From contig JBCNJP010000025.1 of the NCBI GenBank assembly GCA_039602395.1, positions 57,538,002 to 57,602,001 of the forward strand: a stretch of DNA of 64,000 bases, read 5' to 3'. Position 1 is the first letter of the stretch. Each line of letters opens with the position of its first letter. The position numbers and the translations under genes are program-made. This document shows positions 1 to 11,667 of this stretch, piece after piece. Below the pieces are notes generated by a model. That model was given only the letters and a program-made list of their open reading frames with translations, was not told the origin of the DNA and did no database searches. This DNA is from Deinandra increscens subsp. villosa. Lineage: Eukaryota > Streptophyta > Magnoliopsida > Asterales > Asteraceae.

Positions 1-392
1 TTTTAAGACTCAACTTTGTGTATGATGTTTTTTGTGTGATTTAAGAAAATAGTGTCACATAATACTCTTATTGACACGCTAAGCCCAAAAACGTGATTCC
101 CGATTAATACCGAAATCGCACGGAAAGTCGAAATTTCATTATTCGAGTTAACAATCCACCAGTTTATCCAAAAACATGCCAATTAATTATTTTGTCTTGA
201 AAAATGATCATGGAACATCTAAAAATAAAATTTAGATGTATAGATTAATAAGTACTTGAAATTTCGACGATAAATATTAAACCAAAATTTGAAAACGCGT
301 GAAAGTTCTGATCAGGGTCGGGTTTTACAAATGGTTAGGAAGCGGATGCTACAGTCTCCCCTACTTCAAGAAATTTGTCCCGAAATTAGTAG

Positions 393-533
393 AGACACAA
401 ACAACCAAAGACACAAACAATAAGAGACACAAACAACCAAAGACACAAATAACCAGAGACACAAACAACCAAAGATACAAACAACCAGAGACACAAATAA
501 CCAGAGACACAAACAACCAAAGATACAAACAAC
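393..533. repeat. 16-bp minisatellite inside each monomer
   Basis: About nine units of a 16-bp motif (AGACACAAACAACCAA and variants) run in tandem in the first monomer. Equivalent blocks sit at about 1480-1620, 2570-2710, 3660-3800 and 4750-4890. The second copy is 2 bp shorter. On the minus strand the block translates to a Leu/Val/Cys-rich pseudo-peptide that should not be taken for a membrane protein. Confidence 0.9.
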
Positions 534-585
534 AAAACCCAATTCTCGATCCGAATCCCAGTCCACCCTTAAAGCACCATCGATG

Positions 586-596
586 TTTATATATAG
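586..596 (+). promoter_or_regulatory. TATA-like element in array monomer
   Basis: TTTATATATAG is followed about 80 bp later by AATAAATGAATGAG, which resembles a plant polyadenylation region. The pair recurs in every complete monomer. This arrangement fits a U3/R boundary of an LTR, but no transcript is known from the sequence alone. Confidence 0.35.
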
Positions 597-3500
597 GGTG
601 TACTCCAGCTAACCCACCACATAGTTGCTACCCTGAAAGTGTGCTAGTTTCCTACGGAGAACCATCTATTCTACACAATAAATGAATGAGCTTTGATAAA
701 TGAATCCGAGATTGTGATAGCACGATACAGACTGAATGACACTAGATAACTTGATATAGCATGACTGATGTGTTATCAGCATAAGGTTAATTATAAGAAG
801 TGAGAGTCAAAATCGTAACATGAACCAAAAATTGAGTTTGTGGGCCCAGGATAGGCTTCCCTTGGTCAGTTCCTCCATGCATGCGCCCGGTTCTTCATTA
901 TTTGTTGTGTTTGACCACAGTATTCTCCGTATGCACCATTTATTTATTCCCGATCATAATAACCTGATCCAAGCCAATCAACACGAATATAAACAGGCCA
1001 TACATCGAATTACATTAAAACACTTAATTTAACATAACACATTTGCATGCAATTTGAAGTACGTATCACTTTTTAAGTTAATCACCAATGTTTTAAGACT
1101 CAACTTTGTGTATGATGTTTTTTGTGTGATTTAAGAAAATAGTGTCACATAATACTCTTATTGACACGCTAAGCCCAAAAACGTGATTCCCGATTAATAC
1201 CGAAATCGCACGGAAAGTCGAAATTTCATTATTCGAGTTAACAATCCACCAGTTTATCCAAAAACATGCCAATTAATTATTTTGTCTTGAAAAATGATCA
1301 TGGAACATCTAAAAATAAAATTTAGATGTATAGATTAATAAGTACTTGAAATTTCGACGATAAATATTAAACCAAAATTTGAAAACGCGTGAAAGTTCTG
1401 ATCAGGGTCGGGTTTTACAAATGGTTAGGAAGCGGATGCTACAGTCTCCCCTACTTCAAGAAATTTGTCCCGAAATTAGTAGAGACAAACAACCAAAGAC
1501 ACAAACAATAAGAGACACAAACAACCAAAGACACAAATAACCAGAGACACAAACAACCAAAGATACAAACAACCAGAGACACAAATAACCAGAGACACAA
1601 ACAACCAAAGATACAAACAACAAAACCCAATTCTCGATCCGAATCCCAGTCCACCCTTAAAGCACCATCGATGTTTATATATAGGGTGTACTCCAGCTAA
1701 CCCACCACATAGTTGCTACCCTGAAAGTGTGCTAGTTTCCTACGGAGAACCATCTATTCTACACAATAAATGAATGAGCTTTGATAAATGAATCCGAGAT
1801 TGTGATAGCACGATACAGACTGAATGACACTAGATAACTTGATATAGCATGACTGATGTGTTATCAGCTTAAGGTTAATTATAAGAAGTGAGAGTCAAAA
1901 TCGTAACATGAACCAAAAATTGAGTTTGTGGGCCCAGGATAGGCTTCCCTTGGTCAGTTCCTCCATGCATGCGCCCGGTTCTTCATTATTTGTTGTGTTT
2001 GACCATAGTATTCTCCGTATGCACCATTTATTTATTCCCGATCATAATAACCTGATCCAAGCCAATCAACACGAATATAAACAGGCCATACATCGAATTA
2101 CATTAAAACACTTAATTTAACATAACACATTTGCATGCAATTTGAAGTACGTATCACTTTTTAAGTTAATCACCAATGTTTTAAGACTCAACTTTGTGTA
2201 TGATGTTTTTTGTGTGATTTAAGAAAATAGTGTCACATAATACTCTTATTGACACGCTAAGCCCAAAAACGTGATTCCCGATTAATACCGAAATCGCACG
2301 GAAAGTCGAAATTTCATTATTCGAGTTAACAATCCACCAGTTTATCCAAAAACATGCCAATTAATTATTTTGTCTTGAAAAATGATCATGGAACATCTAA
2401 AAATAAAATTTAGATGTATAGATTAATAAGTACTTGAAATTTCGACGATAAATATTAAACCAAAATTTGAAAACGCGTGAAAGTTCTGATCAGGGTCGGG
2501 TTTTACAAATGGTTAGGAAGCGGATGCTACAGTCTCCCCTACTTCAAGAAATTTGTCCCGAAATTAGTAGAGACACAAACAACCAAAGACACAAACAATA
2601 AGAGACACAAACAACCAAAGACACAAATAACCAGAGACACAAACAACCAAAGATACAAACAACCAGAGACACAAATAACCAGAGACACAAACAACCAAAG
2701 ATACAAACAACAAAACCCAATTCTCGATCCGAATCCCAGTCCACCCTTAAAGCACCATCGATGTTTATATATAGGGTGTACTCCAGCTAACCCACCACAT
2801 AGTTGCTACCCTGAAAGTGTGCTAGTTTCCTACGGAGAACCATCTATTCTACACAATAAATGAATGAGCTTTGATAAATGAATCCGAGATTGTGATAGCA
2901 CGATGCAGACTGAATGACACTAGATAACTTGATATAGCATGACTGATGTGTTATCAGCATAAGGTTAATTATAAGAAGTGAGAGTCAAAATCGTAACATG
3001 AACCAAAAATTGAGTTTGTGGGCCCAGGATAGGCTTCCCTTGGTCAGTTCCTCCATGCATGCGCCCGGTTCTTCATTATTTGTTGTGTTTGACCACAGTA
3101 TTCTCCGTATGCACCATTTATTTATTCCCGATCATAATAACCTGATCCAAGCCAATCAACACGAATATAAACAGGCCATACATCGAATTACATTAAAACA
3201 CTTAATTTAACATAACACATTTGCATGCAATTTGAAGTACGTATCACTTTTTAAGTTAATCACCAATGTTTTAAGACTCAACTTTGTGTATGATGTTTTT
3301 TGTGTGATTTAAGAAAATAGTGTCACATAATACTCTTATTGACACGCTAAGCCCAAAAACGTGATTCCCGATTAATACCGAAATCGCACGGAAAGTCGAA
3401 ATTTCATTATTCGAGTTAACAATCCACCAGTTTATCCAAAAACATGCCAATTAATTATTTTGTCTTGAAAAATGATCATGGAACATCTAAAAATAAAATT

Positions 3501-5203
3501 TAGATGTATAGATTAATAAGTACTTGAAATTTCGACGATAAATATTAAACCAAAATTTGAAAACGCGTGAAAGTTCTGATCAGGGTCGGGTTTTACAAAT
3601 GGTTAGGAAGCGGATGCTACAGTCTCCCCTACTTCAAGAAATTTATCCCGAAATTAGTAGAGATACAAACAACCAAAGACACAAACAATAAGAGACACAA
3701 ACAACCAAAGACACAAATAACCAGAGACACAAACAACCAAAGATACAAACAACCAGAGACACAAATAACCAGAGACACAAACAACCAAAGATACAAACAA
3801 CAAAACCCAATTCTCGATCCGAATCCCAGTCCACCCTTAAAGCACCATCGATGTTTATATATAGGGTGTACTCCAGCTAACCCACCACATAGTTGCTACC
3901 CTGAAAGTGTGCTAGTTTCCTACGGAGAACCATCTATTCTACACAATAAATGAATGAGCTTTGATAAATGAATCCGAGATTGTGATAGCACGATACAGAC
4001 TGAATGACACTAGATAACTTGATATAGCATGACTGATGTGTTATCAGCATAAGGTTAATTATAAGAAGTGAGAGTCAAAATCGTAACATGAACCAAAAAT
4101 TGAGTTTGTGGGCCCAGGATAGGCTTCCCTTGGTCAGTTCCTCCATGCATGCGCCCGGTTCTTCATTATTTGTTGTGTTTGACCACAGTATTCTCCGTAT
4201 GCACCATTTATTTATTCCCGATCATAATAACCTGATCCAAGCCAATCAACACGAATATAAACAGGCCATACATCGAATTACATTAAAACACTTAATTTAA
4301 CATAACACATTTGCATGCAATTTGAAGTACGTATCACTTTTTAAGTTAATCACCAATGTTTTAAGACTCAACTTTGTGTATGATGTTTTTTGTGTGATTT
4401 AAGAAAATAGTGTCACATAATACTCTTATTGACACGCTAAGCCCAAAAACGTGATTCCCGATTAATACCGAAATCGCACGGAAAGTCGAAATTTCATTAT
4501 TCGAGTTAACAATCCACCAGTTTATCCAAAAACATGCCAATTAATTATTTTGTCTTGAAAAATGATCATGGAACATCTAAAAATAAAATTTAGATGTATA
4601 GATTAATAAGTACTTGAAATTTCGACGATAAATATTAAACCAAAATTTGAAAACGCGTGAAAGTTCTGATCAGGGTCGGGTTTTACAAATGGTTAGGAAG
4701 CGGATGCTACAGTCTCCCCTACTTCAAGAAATTTATCCCGAAATTAGTAGAGACACAAACAACCAAAGACACAAACAATAAGAGACACAAACAACCAAAG
4801 ACACAAATAACCAGAGACACAAACAACCAAAGATACAAACAACCAGAGACACAAATAACCAGAGACACAAACAACCAAAGATACAAACAACAAAACCCAA
4901 TTCTCGATCCGAATCCCAGTCCACCCTTAAAGCACCATCGATGTTTATATATAGGGTGTACTCCAGCTAACCCACCACATAGTTGCTACCCTGAAAGTGT
5001 GCTAGTTTCCTACGGAGAACCATCTATTCTACACAATAAATGAATGAGCTTTGATAAATGAATCCGAGATTGTGATAGCACGATACAGACTGAATGACAC
5101 TAGATAACTTGATATAGCATGACTGATGTGTTATCAGCATAAGGTTAATTATAAGAAGTGAGAGTCAAAATCGTAACATGAACCAAAAATTGAGTTTGTG
5201 GGC

Positions 5204-6160
5204 TTAACCAAAGAAAATTGACTAAAAATTCAAAACCAAGGTCTCCCCTACTTCAGGAGCGAGGCTAGAGGAATAGAATACGAGGGGCGGGTGTATTATT
5301 TACGCCTTGAATGTTGAAAAAGATAAGTTGAATCCAAAGTCAATGAAATCATTCCACCTAATAAAGTGATACTGTGGATTTTTAACAAGACAAGCCGTCT
5401 GGTTCTGTTGAGCTAGATAAGTCGTGACCCACATCCAGTTCACTCGTCACTAGACGCGAGGTCTAAAATCCACAGCATCCCTGCCAACACCACAAGACCC
5501 CATTGCTATGACGCCAAATCCCAATTGCATGCGTAACTATTATCACATGCCATCGATGGTTATAGTTCCTATAAGTCTCTGTTAGCAAGAATGATAAGTG
5601 ATTAGAGCATGAGATAGTGAAACCACAACTAAAAGCATGAGGTAGTGAGAAAGCTCAATGATAAATGAATAATCAACAAATAGCATACCAACTCTGAGTA
5701 TAGTGATAGAGTGTGAGTAAATAGATCTAAATTCAAAATCGATCAACACCAAAAGAATTGAGCAACATGAATTGTGTCATATATCATGCATTGGACAGGA
5801 TGAGTTGAAAATATGAATCGAATAGCATGAACATCATGGGTCGAATAACATGATTCGGACATCACAGATTCCAATAACCAAAGTGGCATAGCATAAAGCA
5901 AACAAAAGCGAACATTGAGTATAAATCGAACCCATAAGTTGAATACTCTTAACACAAATTCCATCCACAAGTCATGTATGAGTTGAAACCATAAATTAAA
6001 TAGTGAACAATAATGGTTGAGTTCATAAATTGATTATTGGATAACACCATTCGTACTCGAAAATCGAATATGGAATGATGCTAGTCGTATCCATATGTCG
6101 AATATTGAATAGTCCATGTTGTCTCCATAAATAGAACTCATAAATGAAATGCCAAAGGAC
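5204..6160. other. Repeat-derived non-coding region with degenerate GAATC/CATGAATC tandem motif
   Basis: No credible gene is visible. Just after the array break, GTCTCCCCTACTTCA near 5240 repeats a phrase found in each array monomer. From about 5730 to 6160 the sequence is a decayed tandem repeat built on words such as GAATCGAAT, CATGAATCG and AAATTGAAT. The same texture resumes at 11668 on the far side of the copia-like element, so that element inserted into this repeat. Confidence 0.6.
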
Positions 6161-6165
6161 GAATC

Positions 6166-6507
6166 TGTTGATAAATGAAATGGCAAGATGCTGGATTAGA
6201 ACGACAAAAGAAGTTAAAGAAATCAAGAGTCTACATGTTGTACCCGAACTGACACGAAGTGCCAATTCGGGTGGTAGTCCTATTCGGGTGGCAGTTTATA
6301 CTATAAATATGTTTTTGCTTGTAGAATTTTGTAAGAGTTTTGTTAACTGCGTTTTCTGAGTGTGAAAGTTTGAGAGCTCTGTAAACTTTGTATTGATCTC
6401 TGGTTGGTCCGTTATCAATAGAAGTTGAGTTTATTTACATCGTTTGATTGTTTTTTTTTTTGAAATGGCTCGAGTCTAAGCACGATCCTTCCACACGCGT
6501 ACTTTCA
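6166..6507 (+). repeat. 5' LTR of the gag-only copia element
   Basis: The sequence starts TGTTGATAAATG and ends CACGCGTACTTTCA. It matches 11307-11662 across its length. A TATA-like ACTATAAATATG near 6300 marks the likely U3/R boundary. The paired GAGTTCGGGT-like phrases in U3 (for example CAATTCGGGTGG and CTATTCGGGTGG) are short direct repeats that could act as promoter elements. Confidence 0.92.
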
Positions 6508-6509
6508 AG

Positions 6510-6520
6510 TGGTATCATAG
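6510..6520 (+). other. Primer-binding site (tRNA-iMet type)
   Basis: TGGTATCATAG starts 2 bp after the LTR. It matches the plant copia consensus TGGTATCAGAG with one change (G to T at position 9). Confidence 0.85.
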
Positions 6521-7156
6521 TTGTAGGTTGATCGCTGAGCTCGTTTTTGGAGTCGTTTTGGTGAAAACAAGTCATTTTGGTGAAAACAAGTCGTTTTTCG
6601 GTGTTTTTCTCAAAATTTTCATACTTTTAGATCATAAAAACTCATCATTTTTGAAATCTGAGCATTCTATAGTGTTTCTGATATGAAAATGGTCAAATCT
6701 GAGTGATTTTGGTCTGTCCAAATCGTTCGGTTCGAAAAACGTTCAAATTCTAGTCCAATTCGGATCACTTCACCTCAAGAACATCAGTTCGGAAAAATAA
6801 TTGTCACCCGAAGTGTCAGTTCGGAAGAATAACTGTCGCGAAGTCATACAAAGTCACAAATCGGATTAGTTCACATTTCAATCCGGGTCTGTTCATTTAA
6901 TTTTTGAGTTCGGGTGAAATCCACTTCGGAAGCCACTTCGGTTCAGTTTGGTTTAATTCCACTTAGCTTCTCACTTCGGAACTCAGTTCGGAACTCATTT
7001 CGGATCAGTTTATGTCAAGTCACTTCTCTTTTCAATTCGAATTAGTTCGGATAACTTCGGATTACATTGTTCACTTTGGATCCACTTCGCATCAGTTCGT
7101 ACAAGCATATACCACTACGGATTAGTTCGGGTAATCAGAATTCACAACTTGTCGAG

Positions 7157-8533
7157 ATGTTGGATTTTCTTGCATTTGCCGCAATCCAAACGTCAATGCA
7201 AGCAATAGTCAACTATGATAATGAAATCGAAATGAGTCAAAAAGTTCCCAAGTTACTTAAGCTTAAAGATTACCACAATTGGCGAAAAAGGTTCGAGTCT
7301 TACATCGGTACATCGGATTGTGACCTTTGGATCGCAATTGATGAAGGGTATACTTATCCGGTCGATGGTAATGGTGTTCCGATCATGCAACGAAATCTTA
7401 ATGTGGATCAAAAGGCAAACTATACACGGGAGTAAAAAGCGTATGGTGCGCTTACAATTGCGTTACCGAAAGAATTGTTTCATCAGTTCAAAACCTGCAA
7501 GAATTCTAAGGAATTATGGAATGCCTTAAAGGAGCAATGTGAAGGAAACCAGCAATATAAGAAAAGCGAGAAGAAGGTGTTAAGGAAAAAAATTGACAAT
7601 TTCAAACATTTGGAAGGCGAAGGAGTGTCTGACTTAATCTCTAGATTCTGTCATTTGCAATCTGAGATGGATGTTGGGAGTATTAAGAAAGATGATGATG
7701 AACTGAAGGAGAAGTTACTGGAAGCGTTACCGGAAAAATGGGAATCTTATGTGATGTTGTTAACACATGATAAGGAATTCTCAAATATGACTTTTCTACA
7801 ATTGATTGGAAAGCTTCAAGCACCGGATTTGGAAATGAATAATGTAAACAACACACCCGCTCAAGTGCAAAATCTAGAATTGTATTATGGTCAAAATGTT
7901 GCAACTATTTATGGTAAATCAGGAAAAAGTGTCAATTCAGCACCTGCAACAGAATTTGTGGCGGGAGCTGTATCTGAAGGTGGAAACATGTCTAATTCTA
8001 AGAACGTTGAGTCGAGGGGTTGTACGGTATACATCCCAGCAAGTAACACTATCAATGCAAGCAAACTGGATATCTCGGTTAATACTACTAAAGATTCTAT
8101 GGCCTTGGTGTATGCTCTAGTGTCGTCATACTATGGGGTAATTACTGGAAAAGTGAGTAATGCTGAGCTCACGGAGGAAGATTATGACCAGGTAAATCCC
8201 GATGACTTGGAGTTGATGGACATCAACTGGCAGTTTGCTATGTTATCAAGGAGAATTAAGAGATTTTTGAAAAAGACCGAAAGAAAAGATCTGAATTCAA
8301 AAGGAAGAATTGGGTTTGATAAATCAAAAGTACGGTGTCACAGCTGTTCAAATTTTGGACATTTCGCACGGGAGTGTCAACAGCCCAAAAAGCAAAAATA
8401 TGACAATTCCACACAGAAATCTGATTCTTCTGCTAACCCTAAGTTTACAACAATAAATTCAGGGAGTGCTTCTACTTCTAAATCAGATTCGAGTCAAGCT
8501 CTAGTTTCACAAAATGATAAAACTTATAATTAG
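7157..8533 (+). pseudogene. copia-type gag with CCHC zinc knuckle, one in-frame stop
   Basis: From the ATG at 7157 (MLDFLAFAAIQTSMQ) the frame encodes a DUF4219/UBN2-type gag. It starts around KLKDYHNWRKRFESYIG, continues through KELWNALKEQCEG and LEALPEKWESYVM, and reaches a zinc knuckle CHSCSNFGHFAREC near 8336-8380. A single TAA at 7433-7435 splits the frame. The reading frame is the same on both sides, so the stop is a point mutation or is read through. A Ser/Asn-rich tail ends at 8533. In an autonomous element gag would lead into protease and integrase; here it does not. The gag is expected to form the virus-like particle that packages the RNA. Confidence 0.88.
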
Positions 8534-8644
8534 GCTAGTCAATTTTTTGATTCTTCTGCTTTGATGGTTAAACATGTGCAGGATGAAGATGCTCTAACAG
8601 AATCAACATCTGAAGACAATGAAATTAATGATATTTTAGAAACA

Positions 8645-8956
8645 GTTGAAGAAAATCTAGCATTTTCTCATGATCAGTTTGCTTTTATGGCACATTCTGT
8701 ACCTGACAACCAAAGCAGAAACAACAACAGAAAAAGCAAACCCCAGCCGTTACTGAACCTGCAGTAACTGAACCTGCTACTACTGAACCTGCTACTACTG
8801 AACCTGTTGAAGAAAATCTAGCATTTTCTCATGATCAGTTTGCTTTTATGGCACATTCTGTACCTGACAACCGAAGCAGAAACAACAACAGAAAAAAAAA
8901 CAAACCCCAGCCGTTACTGAACCTGCAGTAACTGAACCTGCTACTACTGAACCTGA
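8645..8956 (+). repeat. 170-bp tandem duplication downstream of gag
   Basis: The block beginning GTTGAAGAAAATCTAGC at 8645 is repeated at 8815, with only a few base changes and a short A-run expansion in the second copy. It encodes an acidic, Thr/Pro/Glu-rich stretch with repeated TEPATTEP. The duplication and nearby stops break the downstream frame. Confidence 0.85.
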
Positions 8957-8975
8957 AATTGATACAACTATTAGT

Positions 8976-10452
8976 GTGTCTGAAACAGTTGCGGTAAATG
9001 CCTTGATTCATGAGGATGACGATAATGAGCAAGATGATGATGCGGATGATGTAAATTCTGAAGATAGTTCTGACACCAATAATCCTATAGCGTTCATTAC
9101 TGTAGGAGCTCAAGAGATACCAGTTAATAAAGGAAGTAAAGAACATCTTGCTTACCAAACCAGGATGAACAAGAGCAATGAACGTTACATTGGTCGAGTA
9201 TGATGAAGATTACAACCCTAATGTTGATTCGGGTAAGGGCAAGGGTAAACAACCGGCTACATCCTCTTCTGCATCGAAAACATTAAAAAGGAAGACGGTT
9301 GCCACTGCTGGTCGAAGTCGTCCGAAGATGTTGAAACGTACAGAAATCTTACAAAGACGTTTCAGTAGTGGGTCTTAATCTGGAAACCAATGTTATCTCC
9401 ACCTCCATTGAATTCTACTCCACTTGCATCATCTGCTGCAATGGAGACAGTTATCTCTCAGCTGAATCAGTCAAACATTGTGAGGAGGTATCTTGGATCA
9501 CAACCTGGATTGACAAGCACAACACCTTCTGCAAGTGTTGGTGCTCAATATGTCAATCAACGAATTAGAACTTTTTCCGTTCCAGCTACTTCCACTACTA
9601 CAACTACCACAACACCAGCTTCAACAGAATTTAATATCATTGTTTCTCTGGTTCGAAATCATTCTCTCAACTGGATATTTTCAATAGTATTCTCACTGAT
9701 TGTCAGGCACAAATTGCTGACTTAAAAGCTAAAGATGAAGAGAAGACAAAGCTGATTGATGATCTGAAAGCTAAAGATAAAGCGCAATCAAAACAAATTG
9801 TTGAATTGAAAAGAGATTATCAATAGATGAGAAGTGGGAATGAGGCAACGACTTAAGAGATTATGAAATTGAAAATGGCAAGTTCTTCCCAAGAAGCACA
9901 ATTATCTCAAATGAATGAGCAGATCAAATTTCTGCTTAGTAAATTTGCTGCTAGGGGGAGTTGGGATGCAAGGATGATGTGTTACGATACATGAATGATA
10001 ATCTGGATAATGATGATCCTGAAGGTGCATCTTGAGGAGGATCAGGATCAGCAGGAGCATCTGGCTCGGCTGCTGGTACCTCATCATATAAGGGGGAGTC
10101 TGATCTGGAAAATGTGGCACCGATATCATCCATCCCATCAAATCAAGCTGCCAAAGATATTCATGAGATTGGTACAATTTTAGAAGATGGGGGGTTTGTT
10201 TGTGAACTTACCTAAGCTTAAATTCAAGCCATTTTGTATCTGAATGATAAGGAGATGAGAAAAGCAACTGAAGCTAAGCCTGAGACTTTTGAATCATTAG
10301 TGACTTCAGATGATGACAATTTGTATGATGAAGTTGCGGTTGAAGATTTACCAAATAGGAGTATCCTTACTTATACTCTAATTTCAACAACAATCAAGAT
10401 GATGAAGAATTTGAAGGGTTTCCTAGAGGAAAGGGTGATGAAGCTGAGGTAA
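8976..10452 (+). pseudogene. Acidic and coiled-coil linker region of the gag-only copia element
   Basis: Three broken frames lie here. 8976-9203 is Asp/Glu-rich. 9178-9725 is Ser/Thr-rich with a poly-Thr run. About 9715-9830 has repeated DLKAKDEE/DLKAKDKA heptads, suggesting a coiled coil. 10234-10452 is again acidic. No catalytic motif is visible. Frameshifts and stops separate the parts, so this is probably one decayed ORF rather than several genes. Confidence 0.5.
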
Positions 10453-10529
10453 AATTAAATAGGAAAGACACTGAGATGTCAGATGATCCTGTTGCGAAAG
10501 AGGCTAAGGAATAGAAACAAAGGAAAGAC

Positions 10530-11269
10530 TATGATGAATATATGAAGATCTTTCACGCTAACTATGTTCCTCCTCCGAAACAGATAAAACAACGAAGGCA
10601 TGTGAGGTTCAAGGGTTAGGCATTGGGTGAAATGGTCAACTGGATGTACGATGATGGGCTAAATTGTTATGGAATCAAACGAGAGTTGGTATCCAGTATT
10701 TGAAGAAAGCTCTTGATTTCAACACGTTGCCAGTCAGGGATGTTCGAGAGTTGACAAGAAAACCATTTCTGAACTATGGTGATGGGTGGAAAGGTCTTCA
10801 CTTCAAGAAACTAGTGGACAACGAATGTCAAAATGCATTTAAGTTTCTGAGGCCACAGAAGCCAAAAATAAGTGAACATTCGACCAAGAAACATCCGATT
10901 ACAGGAAAATCGCTGATTGTGCTGACGTTTGAAGGGAAGCCTCGATTGATGAAAAAGATTCCTTTAAAGAACATGGAATTGAATTTTATCAAGAATTTAC
11001 ACTGGTGGTATTATGACGAGAAAACCAGAGAAGCTATGGTTATGGTTGAAGAAGATAACAAGGTGATCCGAATATTTGATCCAATGTGGTTGATTAACCT
11101 GTCAAGGGCTGACATTGATGAATTAAATCACAGCCAGATATTATTTCATCTAGATTATATGGAACAGGTTCTGCAATCTCAAAAGCTGATCCGTATATGC
11201 TTCGTGTTCAATATTTATGCTCGAAGAAATCACGAGAAGACTTGGACTGAGATGGGAGCTGATGTGTAA
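10530..11269 (+). pseudogene. Accessory ORF of unknown function in the copia-type element
   Basis: The frame 10664-11269 encodes 201 aa, with phrases such as FDPMWLINLSRADIDEL and NLHWWYYDEKTREAM. An upstream piece in another frame (ALGEMVNWMYDDGLN, about 10620-10680) appears to continue into it through a frameshift near 10684. I recognise no pol domain: no YVDD, no DDE and no RNase H residues. Similar accessory proteins occur, as far as I recall, in gag-only elements of Asteraceae, but their role is not known to me. It ends 37 bp before the 3' LTR. Confidence 0.6.
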
Positions 11270-11293
11270 CGATAAAGATCTGACCAGCATGTG

Positions 11294-11306
11294 CCAAGGG
11301 GGAGTT
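11294..11306 (+). other. Polypurine tract
   Basis: CCAAGGGGGAGTT lies directly before the TG of the 3' LTR, as expected for plus-strand priming. Confidence 0.85.
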
Positions 11307-11662
11307 TGTTGATACATGAAATGGCAAGATGCTGGATCAGAACGACAAAAGAAGTTGAAGAAATCAAGATTCTACATGTTGTACCCGAGCTGACCCGAAC
11401 TGACATGAAGTGCCAGTTCGGATGGTAGTCCAGTTCGGGTGGCAGTTTCTAGTATAAATACGTGTTTGCTTGTAGAATTTTGTAAGTGTTTTCTTAACAC
11501 TGTTTTTTTCTGGATGTGAAATTCTGAGAGCTCTATAAACTTTGTATTTGATCTCTGGTTGGTCCGTTATCAATAGAAGTTGAGTTGATTTTCATCGTTT
11601 GATTGTTTTCGTTATCGAAATGGCTCGAGTCTAAGCATGATCCTTCCGCACGCGTACTTTCA
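11307..11662 (+). repeat. 3' LTR of the gag-only copia element
   Basis: It is homologous to 6166-6507 along its whole length, starting TGTTGATACATG and ending ACTTTCA. The target duplication GAATC follows at once. It carries an extra ACCCGAGCTG phrase relative to the 5' LTR, which explains the length difference. Confidence 0.92.
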
Positions 11663-11667
11663 GAATC

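Larger units (their letters stand above)
1..5203. repeat. Tandem array of ~1,090-bp monomers (4.8 copies)
   Basis: The same ~1,090-bp sequence is repeated head to tail. Monomers begin at 1, 1091, 2179, 3269 and 4359, and the last breaks off after 5203. Copies differ by only a few bases. Copy 2 lacks 2 bp in the A-rich tract, and copies 4 and 5 share an A in ATTTATCCC where copies 1-3 have G. Window position 1 lies inside the repeat, so the array continues to the left. Short ORFs recur in every copy (128, 70 and 66 aa) but match nothing I know and reflect the repeat. Each monomer contains a TATA-like element and an AATAAA, suggesting an origin in an LTR. Parts of the monomer resemble 52.2-52.9 and 54.3-54.5 kb. 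Confidence 0.97.
6161..11667 (+). mobile_element. Complete non-autonomous Ty1/copia-type LTR retrotransposon (gag only)
   Basis: The element has a 5' LTR at 6166-6507 and a 3' LTR at 11307-11662. Both begin TGTTGATA and end ACTTTCA. It is flanked by perfect 5-bp target duplications GAATC at 6161-6165 and 11663-11667. A primer-binding site complementary to initiator Met tRNA (TGGTATCATAG, 6510-6520) follows the 5' LTR. A polypurine tract (CCAAGGGGGAGTT, 11294-11306) precedes the 3' LTR. Between them lie a copia-like gag with a zinc knuckle and a separate accessory ORF. No integrase, reverse transcriptase or RNase H is present, so mobility would need enzymes in trans. The LTRs differ in length (342 and 356 bp) and at scattered bases, so the insertion is not brand new. 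Confidence 0.93.

Noticed and set aside
366..566. Leu/Val/Cys-rich 'membrane' ORF on the minus strand
   Set aside because: It is simply the reverse translation of the 16-bp minisatellite and occurs in every monomer.
299..685. 128-aa and 70-aa ORFs repeated in each array monomer
   Set aside because: They follow the tandem repeat, include the minisatellite translation, have no recognisable domain, and the second monomer breaks the 128-aa frame by a 2-bp deletion.
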